From Rhodoferax sp. (GTDB taxonomy: Bacteria; Pseudomonadota; Gammaproteobacteria; Burkholderiales; Burkholderiaceae_C): a stretch of 64,000 nt of DNA. The notes under the pieces are model-generated. The model was not told the origin of the DNA, did not search any database, and saw nothing but the letters and a program-made list of their open reading frames with translations. A program made the translations under genes and the position numbers. Positions 24,747-33,448 of the stretch are shown here, piece after piece (positions within the stretch are counted from its first letter, which is position 1; every line of letters begins with the position of its first letter). The stretch lies in the NCBI RefSeq assembly GCF_030697375.1, contig NZ_JAUYQD010000033.1, positions 62,001 through 126,000 of the forward strand, in the 5' to 3' direction.

Positions 24747-26363
24747 ATGATTAAAAAATTCATCGATAAACTCATCGACAAGTCGGCCACGGCATTGGGG
24801 CGCGGCAAAAAGCCGCGATTTGGCAAACGGGTTGAAGTACCTGTGCAAAGCCATGGCATAGATCCCACCTTGGTGGACGACCGCGCCAACAACGTCGTGC
24901 ATACCCTCAAGCAGGCGGGTTTTGAGGCCTACATTGTGGGCGGCGCCGTGCGTGATTTGCTGGTGGGCTTGGGCCCCAAGGACTTTGATGTGGCCACCAA
25001 TGCCACCCCGGAGCAGGTGAAAAGCCTGTTCCGGCGCGCCTTCATCATTGGACGGCGTTTTCGTATCGTCCACGTGGTGTACGGCCGGGGCCGTGAACAC
25101 GAAGTAATTGAGGTGTCTACCTTCCGCGCCTACCTGGACAATGCCGCTGCCGAACAGGTGGCTGGCAACGAGAAAACCAGCAAGAGCGAACTGGCCGGCA
25201 TGAAACACGCGGTGGACTCGACCGGGCGGGTGCTGCGCGACAACGTCTGGGGCCCGCAGGAAGAAGACGCGGTGCGGCGCGACTTCACGGTCAACGCGAT
25301 GTACTACGACCCCGAGACCCAGATCGTGGTGGATTACCACGGCGGCCTCAAAGACGCCAAAAATCTGACCTTGCGCATGATCGGGGACCCGGCCACCCGC
25401 TACCGCGAAGACCCGGTGCGCATCATCCGGGCCGTACGTTTTGCCGCCAAGCTGAGTCCTTTGGGCTTCAAACTCGAAGCCAAAACGGCGGCGCCTCTGG
25501 TGAAGTCACAGCAATTGCTGGCCGACGTGCCGCAAAGCCGCCTCTTTGATGAAATGCTCAAACTGCTGCAGACCGGGCACTCCCTGGCCTCCATTGCGCA
25601 GCTCAAGCTCTTGGGGATGGCGACGGGCATCTACCCGCTGTTGGACGTGGTGGTGGAGCGTGCGGAGCAGATTTTTGTGAATGCCGCCCTGCGGGACACG
25701 GACCGGCGCATTGCCGAAGGCAAGCCCGTGGCGCCCAGCTTTCTGCTGGCCTGTGTGTTATGGGCCGATGTGCGCGAAGGCTGGGCCAAGCGCATCAACG
25801 AGCGCCAGCATGCGCACCCCGCGCTCCAGGATGCCATTGACGATGTGTTCAATGCACGGATTGGCGATGTTTCCGGGCGTGGCAAGCTCGCAGGCGACAT
25901 GCGTGAGATCTGGATGATGCAGCCCCGTTTTGAGAAGCGGGTTGGCAGTGCCCCGTTTGGCCTGGTTGAACAACCCCGGTTTCGGGCGGCGTTTGACTTT
26001 ATGCGATTGCGTGCCGAAGCGGGTGAAATCGATGAAGTGCTGGCGGACTGGTGGCAAGAGTTCAGCATGGCCAGCGACACACTTCGTCAAGACATGGTGG
26101 ACCAGGTGCGTGAGGAGCAGCACCAACGCCAGCGGGCACCCCGCGTGCACCGTGCGCCCCGACCGGAGGCACAGGCCGAATCTGGGTTGCAGCCCCCGGC
26201 GGCCGCTGCATTGCTGCCCGCATTGAACCCGTCCGAAACGCAAGACGAGATGGATGGCGGCGGGGCTCCCCGCAAGCGCCGCCGCCGCCGCCGCTCGGGT
26301 GCCGCCAAAGATTCTGGCGCCCCAGGCAATGGCTCTGGCGGTGCTGCGGAGAGCGGCGCTTAA
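24747..26363 (+). CDS. pcnB: Poly(A) polymerase I
   Basis: Adds poly(A) tails that target RNA for decay; also controls plasmid copy number in E. coli. The nucleotidyltransferase motif is YIVGGAVRDLLVGLGPKDFDVATNA, followed by RRFRIVHVVYGRG and RRDFTVNAMYYDPETQIVVDY, and the RNA/head region RYREDPVRIIRAVRFAAKL. The ATG at 24747 (MIKKFIDKLIDK) gives 538 residues; a longer frame overlaps the preceding gene. The C-terminus is a disordered extension rich in Arg (PRKRRRRRRSG) then Gly/Ala/Ser, typical of RNA-binding tails in betaproteobacterial PcnB. folK follows by eight bases. Confidence 0.95.
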   Translation: MIKKFIDKLIDKSATALGRGKKPRFGKRVEVPVQSHGIDPTLVDDRANNVVHTLKQAGFEAYIVGGAVRDLLVGLGPKDFDVATNATPEQVKSLFRRAFIIGRRFRIVHVVYGRGREHEVIEVSTFRAYLDNAAAEQVAGNEKTSKSELAGMKHAVDSTGRVLRDNVWGPQEEDAVRRDFTVNAMYYDPETQIVVDYHGGLKDAKNLTLRMIGDPATRYREDPVRIIRAVRFAAKLSPLGFKLEAKTAAPLVKSQQLLADVPQSRLFDEMLKLLQTGHSLASIAQLKLLGMATGIYPLLDVVVERAEQIFVNAALRDTDRRIAEGKPVAPSFLLACVLWADVREGWAKRINERQHAHPALQDAIDDVFNARIGDVSGRGKLAGDMREIWMMQPRFEKRVGSAPFGLVEQPRFRAAFDFMRLRAEAGEIDEVLADWWQEFSMASDTLRQDMVDQVREEQHQRQRAPRVHRAPRPEAQAESGLQPPAAAALLPALNPSETQDEMDGGGAPRKRRRRRRSGAAKDSGAPGNGSGGAAESGA

Positions 26364-26371
26364 GGCCTGCT

Positions 26372-26845
26372 GTGCGCGAGTGGGTGACCGCCTTTGTCGG
26401 CATCGGGGCCAATTTGGGGGAACCCTGTGCTGCTGTTCTGAATGCGGTGCAAGTGATGGCCTGTCTCGAAGGGGTGACGGCCGTTCGCCGGTCTTCCCTG
26501 TATGGCAGCACGCCCATCGAGTCCAGTGGCCCGGACTACGTGAATGCCGTCGTGGAACTCAAGACCCGCCTGACGGCCCCGGAATTGCTGGCCCAACTTC
26601 AGGCCATCGAGTCGATGGCAGGCCGCGAACGCCCCTACCGCAATGCGCCGCGCACCCTGGATCTTGATCTCCTGCTCTTTGGGCAATCCGCCATCCAGAG
26701 TGCTGCATTAACCGTTCCCCATCCCCGTATGTGGGAGCGCGCCTTTGTGCTGCTGCCCTTGTCAGAGATTGCACCGGATATCGTCCGGGCGACCGAACTC
26801 GCACAGGTTCAGGGCCAAACCGTGCACCGTATCTCCAGCATTTAA
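26372..26845 (+). CDS. folK: 6-hydroxymethyl-7,8-dihydropterin pyrophosphokinase
   Basis: Folate biosynthesis enzyme of 157 residues transferring pyrophosphate from ATP to the pterin. Motifs: AFVGIGANLGEP at the start, SSLYGSTPIESSGPDYVNAVVEL, and the signature RPYRNAPRTLDLDLLLFG with the two catalytic Asp, then VPHPRMWERAFVLLPLSEIAP. The start codon is GTG; a second GTG 12 bases on (directly before TAFVG) is also possible. It lies eight bases after pcnB, a widespread pairing. Confidence 0.94.
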   Translation: MREWVTAFVGIGANLGEPCAAVLNAVQVMACLEGVTAVRRSSLYGSTPIESSGPDYVNAVVELKTRLTAPELLAQLQAIESMAGRERPYRNAPRTLDLDLLLFGQSAIQSAALTVPHPRMWERAFVLLPLSEIAPDIVRATELAQVQGQTVHRISSI

Positions 26846-26995
26846 AAGATTTGTTCCCGGCCATGCCAGGATAGGTCGGCCCCTGCGCCGCCGTTGGAAA
26901 ACAGAGCGCTCCAAGGGTTTGCCCTAGCTGAATTTTTGCCCAAACTGCGAGATGCTATGCAGGTAAAAATTACAAAATAATTAAAGGACTTGGAC

Positions 26996-28606
26996 ATGCA
27001 GTTTGACAGACTTCGATTGGCAACCAAGCTGTGGCTCTCAATGGGCGCCATGATTGTAGTTTTGGCATTGATTGTTGGATATGCCGCTGTGGCTTCTAGC
27101 AAATCGCGTGCGGATTACGCTGCCGCCAATGTAGCCATGCTGATGCGTATCAAGGCTGCCAACCAGTGGGCTGCTTTGGCAGATGTCAATGCCACGCGCT
27201 CCTATGCGGTCGTGGTGTCCGTGGACCCTGGCGTTGCCGCCGCGTTCAAAGGGGAAATTCAGGAATCCAATGGAAAAATAGACGAGCTCCAGAAGTCGAT
27301 TGAGGCGATGGACTTGTCGGCGCAAGACGCTGCGCAAATTGCAAAAATCGGCGAACTCCGTAAAAAAGTGCTGGAAATCAGCGGCCAGACCGCCTTGTTG
27401 AAGGTCACCAAGCCCGCCGACTTGCCGGCTCTGATCGAGACCCAGTACCGGCCTTCAGTGATGGCCGTTCAAAGTGCTTTCAAGGAATTCGTGGCCATGC
27501 AAGATGCATCCTACGAAAGCATGCGCCTCGCCTATGAGGGGCGTGGGCAGCGCTTGGTGCTGTCGGCTGGCGTGGCGATCACGGTGATGATGGCTTGTAT
27601 TTTGGTGGGGGCTGCTTTTTTGATTCGCTCTATCAAACTTCCCTTGCTGCACGCCAATGAATTGGCTTCCCGCATTGCCCAGGGGGATTTGAGTGCCCAT
27701 GTGGACGAGTCACGGGCGGATGAGTTTGGAGATTTGATGCGTTCACTGGGTGCTATGAATCGCTCGCTGGGCCGTATGGTGTCGGAGGTGCGTGGTAGCA
27801 CCGACAGCATCGCCACCGCCAGCGCCGAGATCGCCAGCGGCAACAACGACTTGGCCCAACGCACCGAGCAAACGTCAAGCAACCTGCAATCCACGGCCTC
27901 CAGCATGGATGCGCTGACATCCATGGTGCAGCACAGTGCGGACAACGCCCGCCAAGCCAGTACATTGGCGGCCAGTGCTTCCACGGTGGCCCAGCGTGGG
28001 GGTGCAGTGGTGACGCAGGTGGTCGCCACCATGCAAGAAATTGATGCCAGCAGCAAAAAGATCTCGGACATCATTGGTGTCATCGATGGCATTGCATTCC
28101 AGACCAATATTCTGGCTTTGAACGCCGCAGTTGAAGCCGCCCGTGCGGGTGAGCAGGGGCGCGGCTTTGCGGTGGTCGCCAGCGAAGTGCGCAGCTTGGC
28201 CCAACGTAGCGCCGACGCGGCCAAGGAGATCAAAGGTTTGATCGGTACGTCGGTTGCCAAAGTGCAATCCGGCACCAAATTGGTAACCGACGCGGGAACC
28301 ACCATGGACGAAATTGTGCAGTCGGTCCGTCGCGTGGCGGACGTTGTCTCCGAAATCACGGCCGCAGCCTCGGAGCAGAGTTCTGGCATTGCGGGCGTCA
28401 ACCAGTCCATTGGAAACCTGGACCAGATGACACAACAAAATGCCGCTTTGGTGGAGCAAAGTGCCGCTGCAGCGGAAAGTCTGCGGGAGCAGGCTGATCG
28501 CATGAAGCAGGCCGTGGCGGTGTTTAAGGTGGCCGGCAGCTACCACCCAGTTGATCGAGGAGTACCATTGGGCCAAGGAACGCAGGCTATTGCGTACGCC
28601 AAGTAA
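26996..28606 (+). CDS. Methyl-accepting chemotaxis protein (four-helix-bundle sensor)
   Basis: Full-length chemoreceptor of 536 residues: membrane segment at about 11-34, a periplasmic helical domain of about 150 residues that fits the four-helix-bundle sensor class, second membrane segment at about 185-208 ([23 protein letters not shown]), HAMP (about 209-262) and a methyl-accepting domain with the tip [26 protein letters not shown] lies eight bases before the ATG. No C-terminal CheR/CheB tether pentapeptide. A histidine kinase and an HD-GYP regulator follow on the same strand, which suggests one signalling unit; ligand unknown. Confidence 0.95.
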   Translation: MQFDRLRLATKLWLSMGAMIVVLALIVGYAAVASSKSRADYAAANVAMLMRIKAANQWAALADVNATRSYAVVVSVDPGVAAAFKGEIQESNGKIDELQKSIEAMDLSAQDAAQIAKIGELRKKVLEISGQTALLKVTKPADLPALIETQYRPSVMAVQSAFKEFVAMQDASYESMRLAYEGRGQRLVLSAGVAITVMMACILVGAAFLIRSIKLPLLHANELASRIAQGDLSAHVDESRADEFGDLMRSLGAMNRSLGRMVSEVRGSTDSIATASAEIASGNNDLAQRTEQTSSNLQSTASSMDALTSMVQHSADNARQASTLAASASTVAQRGGAVVTQVVATMQEIDASSKKISDIIGVIDGIAFQTNILALNAAVEAARAGEQGRGFAVVASEVRSLAQRSADAAKEIKGLIGTSVAKVQSGTKLVTDAGTTMDEIVQSVRRVADVVSEITAAASEQSSGIAGVNQSIGNLDQMTQQNAALVEQSAAAAESLREQADRMKQAVAVFKVAGSYHPVDRGVPLGQGTQAIAYAK

Positions 28607-28670
28607 CTGCTGTATGTTGCACCCGGACCAGGGGTGTTGTGCGGGAAGCTTTGGGCTGTAGGGGTACCAA

Positions 28671-30233
28671 ATGAATTCCATCCGACTGAGACTGATTGTC
28701 CTGTTCATCGTCGTGACTGCAACGACGCTGACTGTTTTTGGCATGTACGCGCGTTTTCAGTTGTCTCGTACGCTGGAAAATCGCTTCTCACAGCTGACCC
28801 ATGCCACATTGACGCGGCTGGAGATCAGCGTATCGGAGCCCATGTGGAATTTCGATTCCAGTGGAATTTTCAGCATTCTAGAAGCCGAGATGCTGCAATC
28901 GGAAGTGAATGCCATCCAGGTATTTGATTCCCAAATGCGCCCCTTCGTCAGTGCTTCGCGGGACAGTCAGGGCCATATTGTTGCGGGTTCTGCACTCGAT
29001 TCAACCCAGGGTGTATCCGTGGAAACGGATTTGTTTCGTGGTGGGCAGGATGCGGTGTCTGCGCAGTCTGCTGGGACAAAACGCAAGTCCTTGGGGCATG
29101 TGGTTGTTTATTTTTCACGCGATCAAATTGACGAGGCTTTGCGCGCGGACGCCGTGCGGTGGGTTGCCGAGGCACTGGTGATTGACTTGGTGCTGGTGTT
29201 GTCCTTGACCCTGAGCTTGGGCATGGTATTTAAGCCCTTGCGGCGATTGCGTGATGCCTTGTTTGATTTGGCACGCCAAGGCGGAGATGAAGTTCAAGAG
29301 CTTCCAGAAACCGAGCGCACGGAGTTTGGCGAAGTGATTCAGGGCTTCAACCAAACCCAGCGCAAGCTCAAACAGGTCATGTTGCGGCACTCCCAGGCAG
29401 AAGAAGCGGCCCGCATGGCCGCCAGTAAGACAGAGCAAGCCTATGCGGAACTGCAATCTGCGCAGCAGTCCTTGCTGCAGTCTGAAAAGCTCGCCAGTCT
29501 GGGCTCCCTGGTGGCGGGGGTGGCGCACGAGATCAATACCCCGGTAGGCATCACCCTGACCAGTGCGTCGGTGCTTCTTGAATCGACGGAGAAGCTACAA
29601 AAGACGTTGGCAAGCGGCGCCATTCGCAAATCCGAGATCGTTGCCTATACCGAGTTGGCAACAGAAAGTGTGCAACTGATCATCAGCAACGCCGAGCGTG
29701 CCGCCCACTTGATCCAAAGCTTCAAACAAGTCGCGGTCGACCAGACCAGTGAGCAGCGGCGCCAGTATGCTTTGAAGTCCTACCTGGACGAAGTCATGTC
29801 CAGCCTGCACCCTGTGCTCAGAAAGGCGCGAACCCAGGTGCGGATTACCTGCCCGACCAGCATTCTGTTGGATGGTTATCCAGGCGCCATGGCGCAGGTG
29901 TTGACCAACCTGACGATGAACGCGGTGACCCATGCGTTCAAGGACGGAGGGAATGGAACGATTGAAATCGTTGTGGAAATGCAGGAGGAGACGGTCTGCA
30001 TGCGCTTTTACGATGACGGCAGCGGCATTGCACCGGAGCACATTGGCAAGATATTTGACCCCTTTTTCACCACGCGCCGTGGGTCGGGGGGCACGGGGCT
30101 GGGGCTCAATATCGTCTATAACATCATGGTCAAGCAATTTGGCGGAACAATCACCGTCAACAGCGAGTTAGGAAAAGGTAGCTGCTTTGTTTTGCAGTTT
30201 CCGCGCATTAGCCCGGAGACTGCGCAAAAATGA
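28671..30233 (+). CDS. Membrane sensor histidine kinase
   Basis: A 520-residue two-component kinase: membrane segment about 5-26, a periplasmic domain of about 140 residues containing EPMWNFDSSGIFSILEAEM, second membrane segment about 164-188, a linker and coiled coil, DHp helix with phospho-acceptor His in LVAGVAHEINTPVGITL, and ATPase domain with N box (LTNLTMNAVTHAF), DDGSGI and GGTGLGLNIVYNIM. The periplasmic part with MWNFD is shared by sensors often paired with DUF3369-type HD-GYP regulators. The regulator gene begins 38 bases downstream, so the two are very likely a cognate pair. Confidence 0.93.
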   Translation: MNSIRLRLIVLFIVVTATTLTVFGMYARFQLSRTLENRFSQLTHATLTRLEISVSEPMWNFDSSGIFSILEAEMLQSEVNAIQVFDSQMRPFVSASRDSQGHIVAGSALDSTQGVSVETDLFRGGQDAVSAQSAGTKRKSLGHVVVYFSRDQIDEALRADAVRWVAEALVIDLVLVLSLTLSLGMVFKPLRRLRDALFDLARQGGDEVQELPETERTEFGEVIQGFNQTQRKLKQVMLRHSQAEEAARMAASKTEQAYAELQSAQQSLLQSEKLASLGSLVAGVAHEINTPVGITLTSASVLLESTEKLQKTLASGAIRKSEIVAYTELATESVQLIISNAERAAHLIQSFKQVAVDQTSEQRRQYALKSYLDEVMSSLHPVLRKARTQVRITCPTSILLDGYPGAMAQVLTNLTMNAVTHAFKDGGNGTIEIVVEMQEETVCMRFYDDGSGIAPEHIGKIFDPFFTTRRGSGGTGLGLNIVYNIMVKQFGGTITVNSELGKGSCFVLQFPRISPETAQK

Positions 30234-30270
30234 ACTGTGGGAGCGACTGAATTGCAACCGGAGACCCTTT

Positions 30271-31866
30271 ATGGATAACGGCCCTTCATCCACTGAGGAC
30301 GATTGGATCATTGACGATGATGGTGTGCCGCCAGCCGTGGTGGTGCCCGACGCTCTGCCGTGGCGCGTTTTGATCGTGGACGACGAGGCAGATATCCATG
30401 CGGTGACACGTCTGGTGTTGGGTGGGGTGACCTTCAAGGGACGCTCTTTGGAGCTCTTGTCTGCTTACAGCGGTGCCGAGGGCTTCCAGGTGCTGGCCAA
30501 GGAGTCCGACATTGCTTTGGTATTGCTGGATGTGGTGATGGAGTCGGATGATGCCGGCCTGAAGTTGGCCCAGCGTATTCGCGATGAGTTGAACAACTCT
30601 TGGGTGCGCATTGTTCTGCGTACCGGACAGCCCGGTCAGGCCCCAGAAGAGCGGGTCATTGTTGATTTTGACATTAACGATTACAAGTCGAAAACCGAGC
30701 TGACCAAGCAAAAATTGTTTACCACCGTCATTGCGTCTTTGCGGGCCTATGAAGGGCTGATAACCATCGAGCGCAATCGGGTGGGTTTGAGCAAAATCCT
30801 GCACGGTGCCAGCAATTTGTACCAGTTGCGGTCTTTGCAGGAATTTGCTTCAGGGGTGTTGAACCAGGTCAACGCCATTCTGGATCTGGGCTCGCATGGT
30901 GAGCTGTGCGTTTTGCAAAATAACAGTGCACAAGAGCCGGTCGGTCCTGCTGTGTTGGCTGGTACCGGGGAGTATGCCGCTTTGGCGGAGCAGAAGGTGC
31001 TGCCACCGGACCATGCCTGGACGGCCATGATTGCCCAGGTTTTGCGGGATAAAAAAAGCATGTTCAAGGCGACGGTGGATGCTTTGTACATCAGTGCAGC
31101 GCAAGGGCGCGAGTTTGTCATCGTGGTCACCCCTCCGTGGCCATTGGGTGAATTGCAGCGCAACCTGCTGGGGGTGTTTTGTGAACGCATCGCCGCTGCC
31201 TTCGACAACCTGCAAATGTACGACCAGGTGCAAAAGGCCCAGGAAGCCACCGTATCGGCGCTGGCGGATTTGGTCGAATCCCGCGATGTTGAAACCGGAG
31301 GCCATATTCAGCGGGTGGCCAAATTGACGGACGAAATTGCAGCGCGCCTGCACGCGGCTGGCAAGTATCCCGATGAATTTGTGCCCCACCTTCTCACCCA
31401 CGTCGGCTTGGCCAGCATGCTCCATGATGTGGGCAAGGTGGCAACGCCGGATGCCGTGCTGCTCAAGCCGGGTTTGCTCACGGCGCAAGAACGCGTCATC
31501 ATGGACCTGCATGTGGCGACCGGAGAGCTGGTTTTGCGGCGCGCGGCGCAGCGGGTGGATGGCGTCAGTTACCTGACCTTTGGAGCGCAGATTGCCGGTG
31601 GCCACCACGAGCATTTTGATGGCAATGGTTACCCCAATCGCCTGAAAGGCACCGAGATTCCCTTGAGTGCGCGCATCGTTGCGGTGGTGGATGTGTTTGA
31701 TGCCTTGCTGCACCGCCGCCCGTACAAAGAACCTTGGACCTTGCCCGCCGTCATTGCCTATCTGAAGGAGCGCAGTGGCAAACAGTTCGATCCCGAGGTG
31801 GTGGACGTGTTACTCGAATTTTTGGAATCGGAACAGCCGGATTGGTTGATCGGAACGGGGCACTGA
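30271..31866 (+). CDS. Response regulator with DUF3369 and HD-GYP phosphodiesterase domains
   Basis: A 531-residue regulator: receiver domain (about 30-155; WRVLIVDDEADIHAVT and phospho-acceptor Asp in LVLLDVVME), a DUF3369 sensor-like domain (about 175-320), and an HD-GYP domain (about 335-500). The HD-GYP metal and signature residues are present: SRDVETGGHIQRVA, ASMLHDVGKVATPD, AGGHHEHFDGNGYPN and ARIVAVVDVFDALLHRRPYK. An active c-di-GMP phosphodiesterase is therefore expected, controlled by phosphorylation from the preceding kinase. CGGAGA lies ahead of the ATG; the frame extends upstream over the kinase end but without a better start. A terminator-like hairpin begins at its stop codon. 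Confidence 0.94.
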   Translation: MDNGPSSTEDDWIIDDDGVPPAVVVPDALPWRVLIVDDEADIHAVTRLVLGGVTFKGRSLELLSAYSGAEGFQVLAKESDIALVLLDVVMESDDAGLKLAQRIRDELNNSWVRIVLRTGQPGQAPEERVIVDFDINDYKSKTELTKQKLFTTVIASLRAYEGLITIERNRVGLSKILHGASNLYQLRSLQEFASGVLNQVNAILDLGSHGELCVLQNNSAQEPVGPAVLAGTGEYAALAEQKVLPPDHAWTAMIAQVLRDKKSMFKATVDALYISAAQGREFVIVVTPPWPLGELQRNLLGVFCERIAAAFDNLQMYDQVQKAQEATVSALADLVESRDVETGGHIQRVAKLTDEIAARLHAAGKYPDEFVPHLLTHVGLASMLHDVGKVATPDAVLLKPGLLTAQERVIMDLHVATGELVLRRAAQRVDGVSYLTFGAQIAGGHHEHFDGNGYPNRLKGTEIPLSARIVAVVDVFDALLHRRPYKEPWTLPAVIAYLKERSGKQFDPEVVDVLLEFLESEQPDWLIGTGH

Positions 31867-31902
31867 CGGTCAGCCCCTCCTAAAAAACCACCGGCTGACC
31901 GT
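31866..31902. terminator. Hairpin between convergent HD-GYP and RidA genes
   Basis: Arms acggtcagcc (31866-31875) and ggctgaccgt (31893-31902) are perfect complements around a 17-base loop containing six A, followed by tgttt. A likely terminator for the HD-GYP transcript. Confidence 0.6.
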
Positions 31903-31919
31903 TGTTTCACCCCGCGGCC

Positions 31920-32375
31920 TTAGGCCAGTTCGGCAATCAGTTCGATTTCGACGCAGGCACCCATGGGAATTTGCGCCACGCCAAAGGCGCTACGGGCGTG
32001 GGCGCCCTTAGGCCCGAAAACTTCGCCAATCAGCTCGCTGGCACCGTTGGTGACCAGGTGCTGCTCGGTGAATTCACCGGTGGAGTTCACCAGCGACATC
32101 AGTTTGACAATGCGTGTGACGCGGTTGAGGTCTCCCACGGCGGCATGCAAGGTGCCCATCAGGTCGATGGCAATGGCGCGGGCGGCGGCTTTGCCTTCTT
32201 CGGTCGTCATGTTTTTGCCGAGCTGACCGACCCAGGGTTTACCATCTTTTTTGGCGATGTGGCCGCTCAAAAAAACCAAATTGCCGGTTTGCACAAAGGG
32301 CACATAGGCAGCTGCAGGAATGGCCACGGGGGGCAGGGCGATGGAGAGTTCTGTGAGTTTGTCGTAAATGCTCAT
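31920..32375 (-). CDS. RidA-family protein
   Basis: A 151-residue member of the YjgF/YER057c/UK114 family, subgroup with a longer N-terminus (MSIYDKLTELSIALPPV). FLSGHIAKKDGKPWVGQLGKNMTTEEGKAAA and VFGPKGAHARSAFGVAQIPMGACVEIELIAE match the family, whose archetype deaminates reactive enamines and imines from PLP enzymes. The archetypal Arg105 appears as Arg in HARSAFGV, but subgroup members differ in activity. It follows the transglutaminase gene by 86 bases that include a dispersed repeat. Confidence 0.9.
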   Translation of the reverse strand: MSIYDKLTELSIALPPVAIPAAAYVPFVQTGNLVFLSGHIAKKDGKPWVGQLGKNMTTEEGKAAARAIAIDLMGTLHAAVGDLNRVTRIVKLMSLVNSTGEFTEQHLVTNGASELIGEVFGPKGAHARSAFGVAQIPMGACVEIELIAELA

Positions 32376-32410
32376 GGTGTGTCCTTCAGGAATTATTTTT
32401 AATAAAATTG

Positions 32411-32460
32411 GCCTCTAGCCCTTATGCAATATGCGCAAGCAGCTATCAAAAAAATAGCAA
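32411..32460 (+). repeat. Dispersed palindromic repeat, full intergenic copy
   Basis: Reads gcctctagcccttatg, caatatgcgcaagc, then agctat-caaaaaa-atagcaa. It lies between ridA and the transglutaminase gene and ends one base before the latter's stop codon. It is a good reference copy because it is not under coding constraint. Confidence 0.85.
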
Positions 32461-32461
32461 C

Positions 32462-33448
32462 TCAATTCGATGACTGGCTTTGCCCCTGCGAGGGTGTTGT
32501 GCCTTGATTTTGAGTTTGTGATTGCGCACTGTGCATTTGGGGTCCCGTATTGTCGCCGCCCACAGCCTCCACCGTGACGCCGACATGCAAGGTGTGGCGG
32601 GCGCCCCCGTGGATGACGCCACGCAAAGGGGACACGTCGCCAAAATCACGCCCCACGGCCACCGTCACATAGTCCTCACCCGGGGCATGCCAGCCCCAGC
32701 GGTTGTTGGTGGGGTCAAAGTCGCACCAGCGCGCGCCTTCGGGCAAATCGGCCACATACACACTGACCCACGCGTGTGAAGCGTCGCTGCCCACCAGTTT
32801 GGTGGTGCCGGGCGCGGGGGCCGTCAGCAAGTAGCCGCTGACGTAGCGTGCGGGCAGGCCCATGGTGCGCAGGCAGGCCAGCATGATGTGGGCAAAATCC
32901 TGGCACACGCCTTTGCGTTGCGCCAGCGCCTGCAGGGCTGGGGTGTTGATCTGGGTGCTCTGGCTTTCATAGACAAAGTCGGCGTGGATGCGCTGCATCA
33001 AATGGAGGGCCACCTCCAGCACCGGGTGGCCGGCCCCAAAACTGGGCCGCGCATAGGCGGCAAAGTCGGCATGGTGGGGCACAAACGGAGACGCAAATGC
33101 AAATTCGGTGGCGGCGTCGAAGGTCCCATGGGCACGGTAGCGCAGGCGCTCCTGCGCCTGCTCCCATGGCAGCGTGCTGGTGGGGGTGCCATGTGCTTGG
33201 GTGCTGACCTGGCTGCGTGCCACCACCGAGAGATCTGTATGGGGCGCCTGCAAGGAGAAGAAACAACGCACATTGCCGTACACATCGGGCACATCCCGCA
33301 GTTGGGCGGGCTGCGGGTAGACGCTGAACGTGTGGCTGAGCAGGCTTTGCGCAGCGTGGTTGCGGGGGCGCAGGTAGGCCAGGTGCTGCGCGGTTTCCAC
33401 CACCGGTTGGTAGTGGTAGCGGGTTTCGTGGATGACTTGCAGCCGCAT
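32462..33448 (-). CDS. Transglutaminase-like cysteine protease-fold protein
   Basis: A 328-residue protein of the bacterial transglutaminase family (COG1305): N-terminal beta domain (MRLQVIHETRYHYQ, LRPRNHAAQSLLSHTFSVYP) and a transglutaminase core with catalytic Cys182 (RKGVCQDFAHIM), His225 (SDASHAWVSVYV) and Asp245 (WCDFDPTNN). The end is Gln/Ser-rich and disordered. Its ATG shares one base with the stop of the fused ATP-grasp/alpha-E gene (TGATG), so translation is coupled. Families of this kind are predicted to hydrolyse or transfer amide bonds on the product of the partner ATP-grasp ligase. The target is unknown. Confidence 0.9.
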   Translation of the reverse strand: MRLQVIHETRYHYQPVVETAQHLAYLRPRNHAAQSLLSHTFSVYPQPAQLRDVPDVYGNVRCFFSLQAPHTDLSVVARSQVSTQAHGTPTSTLPWEQAQERLRYRAHGTFDAATEFAFASPFVPHHADFAAYARPSFGAGHPVLEVALHLMQRIHADFVYESQSTQINTPALQALAQRKGVCQDFAHIMLACLRTMGLPARYVSGYLLTAPAPGTTKLVGSDASHAWVSVYVADLPEGARWCDFDPTNNRWGWHAPGEDYVTVAVGRDFGDVSPLRGVIHGGARHTLHVGVTVEAVGGDNTGPQMHSAQSQTQNQGTTPSQGQSQSSN

